A stretch of DNA of 20,018 nt from Purshia tridentata. Its lineage: Eukaryota; Streptophyta; Magnoliopsida; Rosales; Rosaceae. The stretch covers positions 1 to 20,018 of the forward strand of contig QANT01001052.1 in the NCBI GenBank assembly GCA_003254885.1, in the 5' to 3' direction. A program made the position numbers and the translations under genes. Shown here one piece after another: positions 19,315 through 20,018 of this stretch; position 1 is the first letter of the stretch; every line of letters begins with the position of its first letter. The notes under the pieces are model-generated. The model had not been told where the DNA came from and did not search any database. It saw only the letters and a program-made list of their open reading frames with translations.

Positions 19315-20018
19315 GCTGAGATCCCATATGGTGCCTATGTTCGCGGCGACTCTTTTTCCAACGCAGCAAAGACACCATCACACCTAGTTAGATTCTTTCT
19401 GCAATTTTTGTTGTTGAATATTAATATATATACATAGGTATTATCTTCAATGAAATCTAGGTAAGGAGTTAGAGTGTTGTTTCACGTTGAAAAATAGTGA
19501 TTCATATATAAGGTGTTGGACCTCTCTATTTATTATCAATTGATTTTGAGTTAGATATTTTATTTTCCTTCAATGTAAGCTCATGGGAAGGGCAACCAGG
19601 GCAAGTGTAGAATAAGTGCGGATCAATCGGTTAGAGGTTGATGAACATTTGGCAGGGGGAATTGCTCAATCGGCCCTAAATTTCTATTACTAAATAGTCT
19701 GACATATATTTATCACATTGTTTAAGTATTGTTAATTAATTTCAATAACAAAATAGATCATATTGTGTAACAAAGTAAACAACATTACGCGTCAAATGCT
19801 TTGCGTTTTCTTTTCACATCTGCAATGCTAACATGTGCACTTGAGAATTATATATATATAAATAAAAACCTTTCAATGAGGGATCTCTTTGTGGGACCCA
19901 CACGAGTCTTTTTTATCCATCTGAACCGTTCATTTTTTACATCTCCATTGATAGATCATTTTTTAAAAAAATTAGACAAATCGGAAACCATGTGCTTATC
20001 TAACTTCAATCAAACAAA

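Larger units (their letters stand above)
18481..20018. other. Intergenic DNA downstream of PCO
   Basis: No gene supported. It contains poly-T tracts (18495-18522), a pair of CACGTG boxes (18836, 18847) with nearby CATGCA words, and a CT microsatellite (19288-19314). Stretches at 19640-19690 and 19870-19990 have the look of interspersed repeats; the last may be cut by the window edge. An open frame on the minus strand at 19196-19381 is made largely of the microsatellite. Confidence 0.5.

Noticed and set aside
19280-19339. Hairpin precursor (miRNA-like) around the CT microsatellite
   Set aside because: Only an 8-bp stem at the outer ends; the interior is repeat and unpaired, so a precursor is not supported.
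19196-19381. Minus-strand small protein with an Arg-Glu repeat
   Set aside because: The repeat is the translated CT microsatellite, and the flanks have no recognisable motif.

Overview
The window is nuclear DNA from a eudicot plant. The evidence is spliced genes with GT-AG introns, AT-rich intergenic DNA, CT/GA microsatellites and relics of plant SINE, LINE and inverted-repeat transposons. The transposon flavour would fit a woody rosid such as Rosaceae, but that is only an impression. No bacterial, organellar or CRISPR feature was seen, and no tRNA or rRNA gene.

Three protein-coding genes are well supported. (1) 1298-2599, + strand: an intronless class II phospholipase A1 of the DAD1-like lipase family, closest from memory to Arabidopsis PLA1-IIdelta (At2g42690). 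(2) 4509-7028, - strand: a four-exon multiprotein bridging factor 1 gene of the MBF1a/b type (140 aa). (3) 11774-18241, + strand: a five-coding-exon plant cysteine oxidase of the PCO4/PCO5 type (239 aa), probably with a further 5' untranslated exon near 10.8-10.93 kb. All exon joins were worked out by hand; every junction uses GT...AG and keeps the reading frame.

Layout: 1-1297 is the PLA1 promoter and leader. 2600-4508 holds the PLA1 3' end, a diverged direct repeat pair, a small NB-ARC P-loop relic and the MBF1 3' UTR. MBF1 intron 2 carries an old SINE resembling the Au family, and intron 3 a GA/CT microsatellite abutting a splice donor. 7140-10.7 kb, between the head-to-head MBF1 and PCO genes, is repeat-derived. 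It includes a roughly 690 bp element with terminal inverted repeats that encloses a dead LINE RNase H fragment. PCO introns 1 and 3 are long (2.3 and 2.8 kb), and intron 3 contains a LINE zf-RVT relic and a strong G-run cluster. 18.24-20.0 kb is the PCO 3' UTR followed by intergenic DNA with no supported gene.

The three genes are not a pathway. PLA1 hydrolyses membrane lipids, MBF1 is a transcription co-activator, and PCO is the oxygen-sensing enzyme of the Cys/Arg N-degron pathway. Their order does match, from memory, three consecutive Arabidopsis loci (At2g42690, At2g42680, At2g42670), so this looks like an old conserved microsyntenic block. I found no convincing undescribed system. The best leads are the stop-free 108-nt PCO intron 4, the nested or captured RNase H fragment, and the microsatellite at the MBF1 splice donor.
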